NCBI RefSeq assembly: GCF_039994875.1
Contig: NZ_CP121196.1
Coordinates: 2,170,001 to 2,234,000, forward strand
Origin: Telmatobacter sp. DSM 110680
GTDB lineage: Bacteria > Acidobacteriota > Terriglobia > Terriglobales > Acidobacteriaceae
Reading direction: 5' to 3'
DNA length: 64,000 bases
The position numbers were made by a program, and so were the translations under genes. Under the pieces are notes generated by a model. The model did not search any database, was not told the DNA's origin, and saw nothing but the letters and a program-made list of their open reading frames with translations. Shown here piece after piece: positions 1-8,963 of this stretch (positions within the stretch are counted from its first letter, which is position 1; every line of letters begins with the position of its first letter).

Positions 1-1874
1 GTGTAACCATCGATCTTGTCGTTGATAGACTTGCCTTCCTTGGCCAAGACATCGAGCAAAGCCATGTAGGCGATGCGCAGGCCTCCGTTGTCGGCGGTGT
101 TTTCGCCGAGGGTGAGCTTTCCATTGAGCTTGGCTTCCGCCACCTCGCCGTGGGCGGGAGCCGCTTCAAATCCGCCGTATTCGGAGACTTCGCAATCGGT
201 GCGCTCGACGAATTTCTTGCGGTCTTCGGCGGTCTGCCATTCGCGCAGATTGCCGTGGCCGTCGTACTTTGAGCCTTCGTCGTCAAAGCCGTGCGTCATC
301 TCATGCCCGATGACCACGCCGATGCCGCCGAAGTTGACGGCAGGGTCAATGTCGGGATCGAAAAATGGGGGTTGCAGGATGCCGGCGGGGAAGTTGATGT
401 CGTTCATCGACGGATTGTAATAGGCGTTGACCGTCGGGGGCGTCATGCCCCACTCCTTCTCATCTACGGGTTTGCCGAGTTTGTTGAGGTTGTAGTTGCG
501 CTGGAAGACCGCGCTACGACGTGCATTACCGAGGGGATCGTCGCGCTTAACGACCAAGGCTGAGTAGTCGCGCCACTTTTCTGGATAGCCAATCTTGTTG
601 CGATAGAGAGCCAGCTTCTCTTCGGCGGCCTTTTTGGTGTCGTCGCTCATCCATGGAAGCGTCTTAATGTCGTCGGCGAGGGCTTTGTCGAGTGCGGCAA
701 CAAGCTGATCCATGCTCGCCTTGGCTTTGGGCGGGAAGTGCGCCTTGACCCAATCCTGTCCAACGGCTTCGCCGAGGGCGCGGTCGGTTTCGCCGGTGCA
801 CTGTTTCCAGCGGGGAGTTGGCTCCTTCTGGCCGGCGAGCGTTTTGCCGAAGAAGTTGAAGTTCTCGTCGTAGAAGGCCTTGGGAAGATTCGCTGCTGTT
901 CCGTGGATCGTGTGCCAGCGGAGGTAGGATTTCCAGCTGTCGACCGGTTCTGATGCTAGCAATTCGTTCAGCGCCTTGAAGAAGTCAGGTGTGGCTACGT
1001 TGAGGGTGTCAAAGGGGCGCACCTGGACGTCTTTGAAGTAAACGGCGAAATCGAAGTCGGGCGCGAGCTTCTGAAAGTCGGCGACGGTATAGATGTGGTA
1101 GCGATTTTCGGGGTCGCGCAGTGCTGTGCGGCTGGTGGAAGCCTTGGCGAGCGCGGTTTCGATCTTGATGACGGCGTCGGCCTCTTTGGCTGCCTGCTCG
1201 GGAGTGTCACCGGCGAGGGTGAACATTTTTGTTACGTGCTCGCGATATTGCTGGCGGATGGTTTGGAAGCGCTTGCTATCGGATAGGTAGTAGTCGCGAT
1301 CAGGAAGTGAGATCCCGCCCTGGCTTACGCTGGCAATCTGTTTCGATGCGTCTTTCTCATCGACTTGAACGCCAAAGCGGAAGAGGGGAGCGGGATCGCC
1401 ACGCTCTGCGAGACCGCCCAGCAGCGTGCTGAGACTTTTGGAGTCTTGCAGCGCAGCGATGTGGTCGAGTGCGGGTTTGATGGGCTCCAGCCCTTCCTTT
1501 TCGATGAGGTCGGTGTTCATGCAGGCGGCAAAGTAGTCGCCGTACTTCTTCTGGAGCGGCGTCTTAGGATCTTTGGACGCCGCGTCGAGTTCTTCCCAGA
1601 GCAAGTAGCGATTGCGCTCACCGAGCAGCGAAAAGGAGCGCGCCCAGCGGACCTGGTCAGACGGGATGGGATTGGCCTTGACCCAGTTGCCACATGCGTA
1701 CTGATAGAAGTCTTCGCAAGGATCGGCGGTTTTATCGATCGCGGTGAGGTCGAAGCTCCTGGCCATCGCGGGAGGAGCGGGCGTCTGTTCATCACTGGTG
1801 AAAGCCGCGGGAGATTGGGCAATTGCGATTCCGGTTGCAAACAGGAACACAGGAATGAGGGGGCGGAGCTTCAT
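1..1874 (-). CDS. M13 family (neprilysin/PepO-like) zinc metallopeptidase, C-terminus beyond the window
   Basis: Exported zinc endopeptidase, expected to cleave oligopeptides in the periplasm. Reading the minus strand from an ATG at 1874 gives a hydrophobic signal peptide (MKLRPLIPVFLFATGIAIAQ). The M13_N-type start DPCEDFYQYACGNW follows. The zinc site HEMTH is at about residues 524-528, in the context VIGHEMTHGFDDEG, and the third ligand lies in ENTAD at about residue 591. These are the two hallmark motifs of the M13 family. The frame stays open to base 1, so about 50 C-terminal residues are missing because of the window edge, not because of decay. The plus-strand reading frames here are shadows. 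Family is certain; substrate is unknown. Confidence 0.95.
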   Translation of the reverse strand, partial: MKLRPLIPVFLFATGIAIAQSPAAFTSDEQTPAPPAMARSFDLTAIDKTADPCEDFYQYACGNWVKANPIPSDQVRWARSFSLLGERNRYLLWEELDAASKDPKTPLQKKYGDYFAACMNTDLIEKEGLEPIKPALDHIAALQDSKSLSTLLGGLAERGDPAPLFRFGVQVDEKDASKQIASVSQGGISLPDRDYYLSDSKRFQTIRQQYREHVTKMFTLAGDTPEQAAKEADAVIKIETALAKASTSRTALRDPENRYHIYTVADFQKLAPDFDFAVYFKDVQVRPFDTLNVATPDFFKALNELLASEPVDSWKSYLRWHTIHGTAANLPKAFYDENFNFFGKTLAGQKEPTPRWKQCTGETDRALGEAVGQDWVKAHFPPKAKASMDQLVAALDKALADDIKTLPWMSDDTKKAAEEKLALYRNKIGYPEKWRDYSALVVKRDDPLGNARRSAVFQRNYNLNKLGKPVDEKEWGMTPPTVNAYYNPSMNDINFPAGILQPPFFDPDIDPAVNFGGIGVVIGHEMTHGFDDEGSKYDGHGNLREWQTAEDRKKFVERTDCEVSEYGGFEAAPAHGEVAEAKLNGKLTLGENTADNGGLRIAYMALLDVLAKEGKSINDKIDGY

Positions 1875-2173
1875 TGGTTCTCCTCTTGGTTGGCGAATTG
1901 GCAGGCCGCGCTCGTTCGGCACTGAAGAGTGAAGAGGAGGCCTGAAGAATTGAGCAGCAGGATCGAGCGCCGCTGCGTTTGCACAGAAGGTTATCAGACG
2001 GGGCGAAGGGGATCGACAGCTGGCGGGAAAGCTCGGTGCCCGTTTCGCGCTCGTGGGGACTATCGGTGCAACTCTGATGTGGTTTGAGAATTGGAAATCA
2101 GGTCAAGCTGGTCTTGTGGGCATTTCCGGGGTAATGTCCGAGTTGGCCACTACTCGCTCGCTAGAATGATGGG
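1875..2173. other. intergenic, no gene seen
   Basis: Divergent spacer between the M13 peptidase and the small membrane protein. It should hold both promoters, but I see no convincing -35/-10 pair, hairpin or repeat. Confidence 0.4.
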
Positions 2174-2650
2174 GTGACATTGCTCAAGATAGTTTTGGTA
2201 GTAGTCGCCATACTTGGCGCGGTGCGCATCATGCACTTCTTTCGCGCTCGCACCATGCGTCGATTCGCTTCAAAGTGGGGCTTGAGCTACAGCGGACCCG
2301 CTGCGCCTCCACAATGGTGGTTTAATACCTCCCGTCCCAAAATCCCTCCTCCCCTGCCCGGCTGGGTTTCCCACCTCGGTATCTCCCAAGCGTGGAACAT
2401 CATCGAGGGAAAGAACAATGGCGCGTCAGTGTTCGTTTTTGACGGCGTCAGTGAAGGTTTCAGAAGTCATCCTTCCACCTATATCGCCTGCCATACCGAA
2501 CAGAATCCATTCGGAATGGATACGTCGGTCGAACTCGTGACACAGATACACGGATGGACGATCCTTCATGGGGTGCGGTTCCTTTTCTTCCATTGGTTTA
2601 TGGGCATAGGGCGGATTGATAGACATCTCAGCAATTTACAGGCGGAATGA
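2174..2650 (+). CDS. hypothetical single-pass membrane protein
   Basis: A 158-residue protein of unknown function. A GTG start gives an N-terminal hydrophobic helix (LLKIVLVVVAILGAVRI) followed by basic residues (FRARTMRRF), the pattern of an N-in membrane anchor. A soluble domain follows that is rich in Trp, Pro and aromatic residues. A second hydrophobic stretch (FLFFHWFMGIG) lies near the C-terminus. No family was recognised. The opposite strand has only a 66-residue shadow. The GTG start lacks a strong Shine-Dalgarno sequence, so the gene is plausible rather than certain. Confidence 0.55.
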   Translation: MTLLKIVLVVVAILGAVRIMHFFRARTMRRFASKWGLSYSGPAAPPQWWFNTSRPKIPPPLPGWVSHLGISQAWNIIEGKNNGASVFVFDGVSEGFRSHPSTYIACHTEQNPFGMDTSVELVTQIHGWTILHGVRFLFFHWFMGIGRIDRHLSNLQAE

Positions 2651-2820
2651 CAAAGCCGACTCGAAACGAGGCCACCGCCCGTTCCTCCCGAGTAACCGGC
2701 TACTCGTCAGTATGGAGAGGACAACTCGGGCGTAACGGCTAAGAGAGATCGTGACGGAGATACGTGGTGCCGGCTGAGAATCAGTATCAGCTTTCCGTCA
2801 TGCACCGTCGAGACGATTGG
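2651..2820. other. convergent spacer, nothing recognised
   Basis: About 170 bases between two convergent genes. No clear terminator hairpin with a T-tract was found. Confidence 0.3.
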
Positions 2821-3627
2821 CTATTGCGCCTCAACAAGTGAGGCCGGCGGCTTTTCACTTTGTGCTGGAAGGTTTGTGCAGCGGTAGGATTCAGCGACGA
2901 CCCATCCACCCGCTATCAGGGCAACATTAAGGATGGTCTCGCTCCACTGGAAGGGGTTCTTGGAGCCTGTTGCCACGATGGGTAGCCAAACCAGAACCAG
3001 GAACAACGTGAGTTGCAAGACCGACAGCGTGACTGCCAGCCGTGCACAAAGGCCGGTGAGGGCCGCGACGCCCGCCGCGATGAATGCACAGCCGGTGAAA
3101 TATGCCCAGAACAGATGACCCGGCAGCCAGCTGGGGATGAGCGAGAGGGTGTCCTTTACGTCGATGAAGTGAGCCGCGCCGAAGAAGATCAACGACAGGC
3201 CGTAGAGCGTGTGGGCAACGCGAAGACCATTGTTGCCGGTCACCGAACTAAGGTGGTTGCGGTCCCAGTCAGTGGCAAACCAGACATACAGCACCCAGGC
3301 AGCGGCCAACATGACCGCGAGAGGGAACACGGACCAGCAAGCTTCAAAAGCGGGTACGCGAAGAAAGTTTGGCAACAGAAACAGCAACAACCAAAGTAGA
3401 AAGGTGGCGAGAAGCACACGTGTGGCGGCGGCCGCCGTGTGCCGAATAAGTAGACCGATACCCGCGGAGAGAGAGATCAACGAACTCAAGGACACAAGTA
3501 GACTGCCTGCGGGAACTTTGGGAGCAGGATTCCACAAGGGGACGAAATCAGGGTGGAGCAGGCCTATGATTCCGAGACCGCTCATAGTGACCGCGAAGAT
3601 TGCGCGACCTGTGCTTGGGATGCGCAT
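2821..3627 (-). CDS. DoxX-like multi-pass membrane protein
   Basis: A 268-residue integral membrane protein with about seven to eight hydrophobic segments and short loops. It has DoxX/DUF4267-like repeats, for example GLSLIFFGAAHFI and FTGCAFIAAGVAALTG. Segments near residues 8-28, 42-60, 68-88, 100-118, 138-155, 170-192, 198-216 and 230-246 look membrane-spanning. The C-terminal tail is hydrophilic. Members of this superfamily are poorly characterised; some are linked to quinone or redox chemistry. It stands alone, convergent with the small gene to its left. The membrane nature is certain, the function is not. Confidence 0.8.
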   Translation of the reverse strand: MRIPSTGRAIFAVTMSGLGIIGLLHPDFVPLWNPAPKVPAGSLLVSLSSLISLSAGIGLLIRHTAAAATRVLLATFLLWLLLFLLPNFLRVPAFEACWSVFPLAVMLAAAWVLYVWFATDWDRNHLSSVTGNNGLRVAHTLYGLSLIFFGAAHFIDVKDTLSLIPSWLPGHLFWAYFTGCAFIAAGVAALTGLCARLAVTLSVLQLTLFLVLVWLPIVATGSKNPFQWSETILNVALIAGGWVVAESYRCTNLPAQSEKPPASLVEAQ

Positions 3628-3985
3628 GCCTTGCTCCCGGAAGTTTAGTTTGCCGTGGGATTCTTTTGCTACCTGATTCTAAGCGCGGACGGAATCGATC
3701 GCGGCGAGATGTTCTTCTGCGGGCTCAACCTTCAGCGAGACGGCGCGAGAAGCAAATAAGCCGGTGGGCGGGTTACAGCTCAGTTCCGGGCCAATTGCCG
3801 GCGACTCGGACATTAGTCGAGGCAGGTTGGGTCCGGCGCCTGAGGGGAATCGAAGCTTCGGGCGGGGCAGATCCGAAGGACGCGGATTTTTATGGGGCCA
3901 TCTCCAAGATACCGGACGGATGGTTAACCGCATTTGCTAAACTCCGCTCACCGGTCTCACAGTCCCCCGAAATGGAGAAGAAGGA
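3628..3985. other. intergenic, no supported gene
   Basis: A 358-base divergent spacer. Short open frames exist on both strands, but they have no signal peptide, family motif or ribosome binding site that I trust. The A/G-rich run AGAAGGA lies directly before the start of the amidohydrolase gene. Confidence 0.4.
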
Positions 3986-5308
3986 ATGATTTTGAAACAG
4001 AAACTCGCGGTGTGTTTGTGTTTTGCGCTGACGGGCGCGGCGTCTTCAATCGTGGTTGCGGCTCAGCCGAATGAAAAGGCAGCGGCAAAGCGGACGCTGG
4101 TGCGCGCCGGGCATGTGCTGGATGTGAAGACGGGCAAGCTGGCCGATGCGCAGACTATCGTTGTGGTGGGCGACAGCATCAAGTCCATTGCTGCAACGGC
4201 GTCTGTGACGGCCGAGGCGGGCGATACGGTGGTGGACCTGGGCGGCATGACGGTGATGCCGGGGCTGATCGATGCGCATACCCACATCACGATGAATACG
4301 GATTTTGATCCATTTCGAGAACTGATATCGACGGACGCGAAACAGGCAATCAACGGTGTGGTGAACGCGCGCACGACATTGATGGCGGGGTTCACGTCGA
4401 TTCGCAATGTGGGGGCGGGCGGTTATACCGATGTTGATCTGCGTGACGCGATCAATTCGGGACAGGTTGCAGGTCCACATATGCTGGTGAGCGGTCCGGC
4501 GATGGGAATAACCGGAGGTCACTGCGACGACAATCTGCTGCCGGTGCAATATCACCAGGTGAGCGATGGTGTGGCCGATGGGATTGCAGCGGTTCAACAG
4601 AAGGTGCGGCAGAACATTAAATATGGTGCGGACCTGATCAAGATCTGTGCGACGGGCGGGGTCCTGTCGAAGGGGGATGATCCGCAGGCTTCGCAGTACA
4701 CGCTGGAGGAGATGCAGGCGATCGTAGCGGATGCACATCGGCTGGGCCGCAAGGTGGCGGCGCATGCGCATGGAGCGCAAGGAATCTTATGGGCGACAGA
4801 GGCGGGCGTGGATTCGATTGAGCACGGCAGCTACATTAATGACGCGGCCATCGCCGAGATGAAGAAGCGGGGAACCTACCTGGTGCCGACGGTCTACCTG
4901 CAGGACTGGATGCTTGAGAAGGGGAATCTGCCAGCTTTCTATCACCAGAAGATGGTGGATGTGATCGGAGTAGCAAAGAAGAACATCAAGCATGCGATGG
5001 AGGCAGGCGTGAAGATTGCGCTGGGGACCGATGCTGCCGTTTATCCGCATGGGCTGAATGCGCATGAACTGGATGTGTATGTGAATCAGCTAGGGATGTC
5101 TCCGCTGGCGGCACTGCAATCGGCAACCGTGAATGCGGCGGACCTGATGGGCTGGACGGCGAAGACGGGCACGCTGGAGCCGGGCAAGTGGGCGGACATT
5201 ATCGGAGTGGAAAAGAATCCGATGGAGGACGTGCGGGTGCTGCAGAATGTGAAGTTCGTGATGAAGGGCGGCGTGATCTACAAGAGTGACGGCAGCTCTG
5301 CAAAGTGA
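3986..5308 (+). CDS. exported amidohydrolase (imidazolonepropionase/prolidase-like)
   Basis: Metal-dependent hydrolase of the amidohydrolase superfamily, 440 residues, with a signal peptide (MILKQKLAVCLCFALTG...VVAAQ). The N-terminal beta-sandwich half reads VLDVKTGKLADAQTIVVVGDSI. The metal-binding HxH is in GLIDAHTHI (H98 and H100). A conserved lysine region is DLIKICATGGV, further histidines lie in AAHAHGAQGI and DSIEHGSYI, and the catalytic Asp is in ALGTDAAVYPHG. The C-terminus returns to the sandwich (GKWADIIGVEKNPMEDV). Proteins of this group hydrolyse cyclic amides or dipeptides (Xaa-Pro, carnosine type); the exact substrate cannot be read from the sequence. Confidence 0.92.
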   Translation: MILKQKLAVCLCFALTGAASSIVVAAQPNEKAAAKRTLVRAGHVLDVKTGKLADAQTIVVVGDSIKSIAATASVTAEAGDTVVDLGGMTVMPGLIDAHTHITMNTDFDPFRELISTDAKQAINGVVNARTTLMAGFTSIRNVGAGGYTDVDLRDAINSGQVAGPHMLVSGPAMGITGGHCDDNLLPVQYHQVSDGVADGIAAVQQKVRQNIKYGADLIKICATGGVLSKGDDPQASQYTLEEMQAIVADAHRLGRKVAAHAHGAQGILWATEAGVDSIEHGSYINDAAIAEMKKRGTYLVPTVYLQDWMLEKGNLPAFYHQKMVDVIGVAKKNIKHAMEAGVKIALGTDAAVYPHGLNAHELDVYVNQLGMSPLAALQSATVNAADLMGWTAKTGTLEPGKWADIIGVEKNPMEDVRVLQNVKFVMKGGVIYKSDGSSAK

Positions 5309-5372
5309 AGTTCGCAAAGGGGTCACGTGGTGGGGGCAGGAGTTTTTGGGGGAGTGGGTGGAGCGTGGATAC

Positions 5373-5669
5373 TTAGGCGCTCCGCCTTGAACTCGGTTTC
5401 CTGACTGTGACTGCGGTGCGTTGATTGCGACGAACGTGGGCAAAGGCCACGGAGTTGTGCTGCATGCTGTAGTGCATCTTTGCTGCTTCCGATTCGAGGT
5501 CGGTGGGGACAAACCAGTTGGTGTTGCGCTGCACCTTCGCGGAGCGGCCGGCGATCCAGAACTTCATCATGAGGAAGCTAAAGGCTGGCAGAGCGACCAG
5601 CAGGACGACAAAGATCTCTAGATGAGCGCGGACGGTCGAAAGTTTGGCGCCGATACTCGATGGATCCAT
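5373..5669 (-). CDS. small hypothetical membrane-anchored protein
   Basis: A 98-residue protein with one transmembrane helix near residues 18-36 (IFVVLLVALPAFSFLMMKFWI) and a basic, polar C-terminal half (HYSMQHNSVAFAHVRRNQR). The ATG is preceded by AAGGAG at 8-base spacing, a strong ribosome binding site that supports a real gene. No family was recognised. It lies alone between convergent and divergent neighbours. Confidence 0.65.
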   Translation of the reverse strand: MDPSSIGAKLSTVRAHLEIFVVLLVALPAFSFLMMKFWIAGRSAKVQRNTNWFVPTDLESEAAKMHYSMQHNSVAFAHVRRNQRTAVTVRKPSSRRSA

Positions 5670-5932
5670 CTGACATTCTCCTTGCCGTTTGCGAGAACCG
5701 GGTCATAAGTCCGATTGCGCTTGTCGGATGTTGTGACTGTATGTGTGTTATCGACTGCGCACAATATGGCGTTAGTGCGAATAAAGCAGCGCGGTAGTGC
5801 AGGGTAATTCGGCTACGGTAACGAGTCGAAATCATTACTTATGTGGGGTAGGCCGAACGCGAATACACAATGCAATGGAGTTAGGGAAGGCGAGAAATGA
5901 AGCGGTCGCCCTGAGCGCGATCGGCCGGAGTC

Positions 5933-7168
5933 TCAGATGGAGTCTGTGATGGCTTGGGCCCACGCTATCGCGCTGGAATAACATCCGGCTGCAAAGTCCT
6001 CGTGTATTCCGAGCAGGCGGCAATTATGGACAACAGCTTGCCATGCTCCGGATTCAACCGCGAGGATGAGCTCCCAGATCGGTCGGAGGCTTCCCTCGTG
6101 CTCTAACAGTAGTTTCGTTGAGTCGTCATTGAGCGAGAGACCTCCGATGATGGCGCACATGGGGATTTCGAGAATCGCGTCCATGAGTGACAAGAGCCCT
6201 AGCAAAAAGAGATCAGATTCACCGTGCGCGACCCTGGCGCCGAGCAACTCTGCGAATCGTGCGCGAACCATTCCCGAAAGCAGCAATTCGCTGGGACGGC
6301 CTTGCGACATTTCAAACATGCCCGCGAGTCTGCACCAGCGGCGAATTTCATCTTCGCCCATGAGGGTGAGCGCCTGGCGAACAGTGCTCACTTCTCCGCG
6401 AAACGCGACTACAGCAGAGTTGAGGAAGCGCAGCAGACGGTAGTAGAGGGTAGGATCGCTTTTGATGAGTTCTTCGACAGACATCCAATCGAGTTCGGGC
6501 TGTGAGACGGCCTGAAGGAGGCGCAGGTAGACGACCTTATTGGTGCGCGCTCCACGAGTTCGCAGCGATTCGGGCTTGCGAAAAAAGTATCCCTGAAAAA
6601 AGTGAAAGCCGGCTCGGCGCGCGAACTCGAAGTCCTGGCGTGTCTCCACTCCGGTGGCGAGCAAGCCGGTGTGTTCCCAGCGATCCGATCCGATTATCAG
6701 CGGAATCTCTTCCAGCCGGGTTTGCTGAAGGTCGACTTTGATGTAATCCGCGAGGTGAACGACGGGCTGCCGTGGATCGTTGTTCATGAATCCATCCAGA
6801 GCAATCTTGTAGCCCGCGTTTTTGAGTTCGCAACAGGCTTGCAGGATGGCGTCATCCATCGTCACGTCGGATTGAATTTCAGCAGCGACTTTTTCCGGGG
6901 GCAAAAATGCGATGCCGTGTCCGAGCAGGATCTCCCGATTGCAGGGGATAAATGCGAGGCGGTTATCGCAGAGAATATCCAGCCCCAGCAGGGTCGACAT
7001 ATCGATGGTGGTACGTACCGATTCGGTCGTGTCGGTGGCGGAGAAGTGACTGACGACGTCGGTGCGAAACAGGAGTTTGTAGCCGATGACGGTTTCGTCC
7101 GCTGCGAGGATCGGCTGGCGCGTGGCGTACCGGGTGGGTCGAGCTTCGTCGATGAGTTGCTGTTCCAC
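5933..7168 (-). CDS. EAL-HDOD signalling protein with degenerate EAL domain
   Basis: YuxH/CdgJ-type regulator: N-terminal EAL-like domain (about residues 10-200) and C-terminal HDOD domain (about 205-411). The domain starts RYATRQPILAADETVIGYKLLFR. Active family members have YELLFR at this place, so the metal-binding Glu is a Lys here. The usual LDDF motif reads IALDGFM. A catalytically dead, binding-type EAL is therefore likely. HDOD features include SVEELIKSDPTLYYRLLRFLNS and VRQALTLMGEDEIRRW. The frame is open far upstream, but that part is antisense to guaA and has no domain match. I chose the GTG at 7168 just before EQQLIDEARPTRYATRQP. It is divergent from guaA. Confidence 0.82.
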   Translation of the reverse strand: MEQQLIDEARPTRYATRQPILAADETVIGYKLLFRTDVVSHFSATDTTESVRTTIDMSTLLGLDILCDNRLAFIPCNREILLGHGIAFLPPEKVAAEIQSDVTMDDAILQACCELKNAGYKIALDGFMNNDPRQPVVHLADYIKVDLQQTRLEEIPLIIGSDRWEHTGLLATGVETRQDFEFARRAGFHFFQGYFFRKPESLRTRGARTNKVVYLRLLQAVSQPELDWMSVEELIKSDPTLYYRLLRFLNSAVVAFRGEVSTVRQALTLMGEDEIRRWCRLAGMFEMSQGRPSELLLSGMVRARFAELLGARVAHGESDLFLLGLLSLMDAILEIPMCAIIGGLSLNDDSTKLLLEHEGSLRPIWELILAVESGAWQAVVHNCRLLGIHEDFAAGCYSSAIAWAQAITDSI

Positions 7169-7273
7169 TGTTCTGGATGAAACATCGGCAGAATTCTGAA
7201 TCGCATGAACTGAATCGCATGAGCGCGGCGGATGGTTCTTTACAGTCCGGCATGGGTCCTGCCACACTGGAAG

Positions 7274-8824
7274 GTGGACACCCAAACCATCGTTATTCTT
7301 GATTTCGGATCGCAGTATACGCAGCTCATTGCGCGGCGTATTCGCGAGCTGAACGTTTTTTCCGTTGTGCTTCCCTGCACGGTTCCGTTGACGGAAGTAA
7401 AAGCCTACAAGCCGATCGGCATTATTCTGTCGGGCGGCCCGTCGTCGGTGTATGACGCGGATGCGCCGAATGCCGATCCGAGGCTGCTGGAGATGAAGCT
7501 GCCGACCCTGGGAATTTGCTATGGGCTGCACTTTATCGTGCATCACCTGGGCGGCAAAGTGCGGACGGCGCCGAAGCGCGAATACGGGCATGCCGAAGTT
7601 GCGCTGGAAGACAGCTCGACACCGCTGTTTGCGGGACTTCCGGCGGCGATCCAGGTATGGATGAGTCACGGCGATGAGGCGCTGGAGTTGCCTGCGGGCT
7701 TTCGACGCACGGCGGTGACGTCAAATGCGCTGGCAGCAATTGCGAACGAAGAGCGGCGCATCTGGGCGGTTCAGTTTCATCCCGAGGTGCATCACACGCC
7801 GCTCGGACCGCAACTGATCCGGAATTTTGTCTTCGATATTTGCGGCGCAAAGGGCGACTGGACGCCCGCGCACTTTGTTGAGACGACGGTTGCGGGGATT
7901 CGCGAGAAAGTTGGCAAGGGGCACGTGATCTGCGGACTTTCGGGTGGGGTGGATTCGTCGGTAGCGGCGATGCTGGTGCACAAGGCGATTGGCAGCCAAC
8001 TGACTTGCATCTTTGTAAACAATGGAGTGCTCCGCAAAAACGAATTTGAAAATGTGCAGAAAAACATGCGCGACAAGCTGGGGCTCAACGTGGTGGCGGT
8101 GGATGCGAGTGAGCGGTTCCTGAAGCAGCTTGCCGGCGTTACCGATCCGGAGACCAAGCGCAAACGGATTGGCGCGGAGTTCATTGCGGTGTTTGACGAC
8201 GAGGCGAAGCGCATTGCAGAAAAGTCGGGCGGTGTGGACTGGCTGGTGCAAGGGACGCTGTACCCGGACGTGATTGAGTCGAGCAGCGTGAAGGGGCCGA
8301 GCCAGACTATCAAGAGCCATCACAATGTGGGCGGGCTGCCGATTGGGATGAAGCTGAAGTTGATTGAGCCGCTGCGCGATTTGTTCAAGGATGAAGTGCG
8401 GCGGATCGGACGTGACATGGGCATGCCGGAAGATATTCTTGGCCGGCAGCCGTTTCCCGGGCCTGGGCTTGCAGTTCGAATTCTTGGCGAAGTCACTCAG
8501 GACCGCGTGGCACTGCTGCAAGAGGCTGATGAGATTGTTGTCAGCGAGATCAAGGCGGCTGGGCTGTATTCGCGGATCTGGCAGAGCTTTGCGGTGCTCC
8601 TGCCGGTAATGAGCGTGGGCGTGATGGGCGATCAGCGCACCTATGCTTACACCTGCGCCGTGCGCGCGGTGCATTCCGAAGACGGCATGACGGCGGATTG
8701 GACTCCGCTGCCGCATGAGGTGCTGAAGCGCATTTCCAGCCGGATTGTGAATGAAGTGCGCGGTATCAATCGCGTAGTCTACGACATCACATCTAAGCCC
8801 CCCGGCACCATCGAGTGGGAATAG
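7274..8824 (+). CDS. guaA: GMP synthase (glutamine-hydrolysing)
   Basis: Converts XMP, glutamine and ATP to GMP in purine biosynthesis. The class I glutamine amidotransferase domain (1-190) has its nucleophile Cys82 in GICYGLHF and H169/E171 in VQFHPEVHH. The ATP pyrophosphatase loop is GLSGGVDSS (about 221-229), followed by the dimerisation domain ending in the family-typical GTIEWE. I chose the GTG start at 7274 because [17 protein letters not shown] is the usual N-terminus; an in-frame ATG at 7232 adds 14 residues with no family match. The last codons are part of the left junction of an integrated element, so the present GAA-TAG ending is probably element-derived (the right junction keeps GAG-TAA). 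Confidence 0.97.
   Translation: MDTQTIVILDFGSQYTQLIARRIRELNVFSVVLPCTVPLTEVKAYKPIGIILSGGPSSVYDADAPNADPRLLEMKLPTLGICYGLHFIVHHLGGKVRTAPKREYGHAEVALEDSSTPLFAGLPAAIQVWMSHGDEALELPAGFRRTAVTSNALAAIANEERRIWAVQFHPEVHHTPLGPQLIRNFVFDICGAKGDWTPAHFVETTVAGIREKVGKGHVICGLSGGVDSSVAAMLVHKAIGSQLTCIFVNNGVLRKNEFENVQKNMRDKLGLNVVAVDASERFLKQLAGVTDPETKRKRIGAEFIAVFDDEAKRIAEKSGGVDWLVQGTLYPDVIESSSVKGPSQTIKSHHNVGGLPIGMKLKLIEPLRDLFKDEVRRIGRDMGMPEDILGRQPFPGPGLAVRILGEVTQDRVALLQEADEIVVSEIKAAGLYSRIWQSFAVLLPVMSVGVMGDQRTYAYTCAVRAVHSEDGMTADWTPLPHEVLKRISSRIVNEVRGINRVVYDITSKPPGTIEWE
8807..8820 (+). other. attL core
   Basis: Left copy of the 14-bp repeat ACCATCGAGTGGGA. It encodes the T-I-E-W and first bases of the final Glu codon of GuaA. 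The 3' end of guaA is a well-known integration target of tyrosine-recombinase elements. Confidence 0.85.
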
Positions 8825-8963
8825 TTCCTTATATGTAAGTTGTTGTATATCAACAAAAAGCACCTTTTACGAAACATTGAAAGTCAACAATTTACGTGCT
8901 AACCTTTGACAGAATCTTTGAAATTCTGGGCACTACTCAGATTCATAGCTGAGAAAGGTTAGG
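8825..8963. promoter_or_regulatory. left-end spacer with a small dyad; likely integrase promoter/arm sites
   Basis: An A/T-rich segment between attL and the integrase start. It contains the dyad TTGTTG-TATAT-CAACAA at 8840-8856 and TGTAAGT-like sequence similar to CTTGTAAG/CTTGTATAG near the right end (about 15853 and 15878). These could be arm-type integrase sites. This is inference. Confidence 0.4.

Noticed and set aside
3600..3989. 129-codon frame before the amidohydrolase
   Set aside because: No start signal or domain; composition is not protein-like in its first half.
7169..7669. N-terminal extension of the EAL-HDOD gene
   Set aside because: Antisense to the guaA start, without homology; the GTG at 7168 fits the domain start.
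7721..8863. 380-codon minus-strand open frame
   Set aside because: Shadow of guaA with histidine/arginine-rich nonsense composition.
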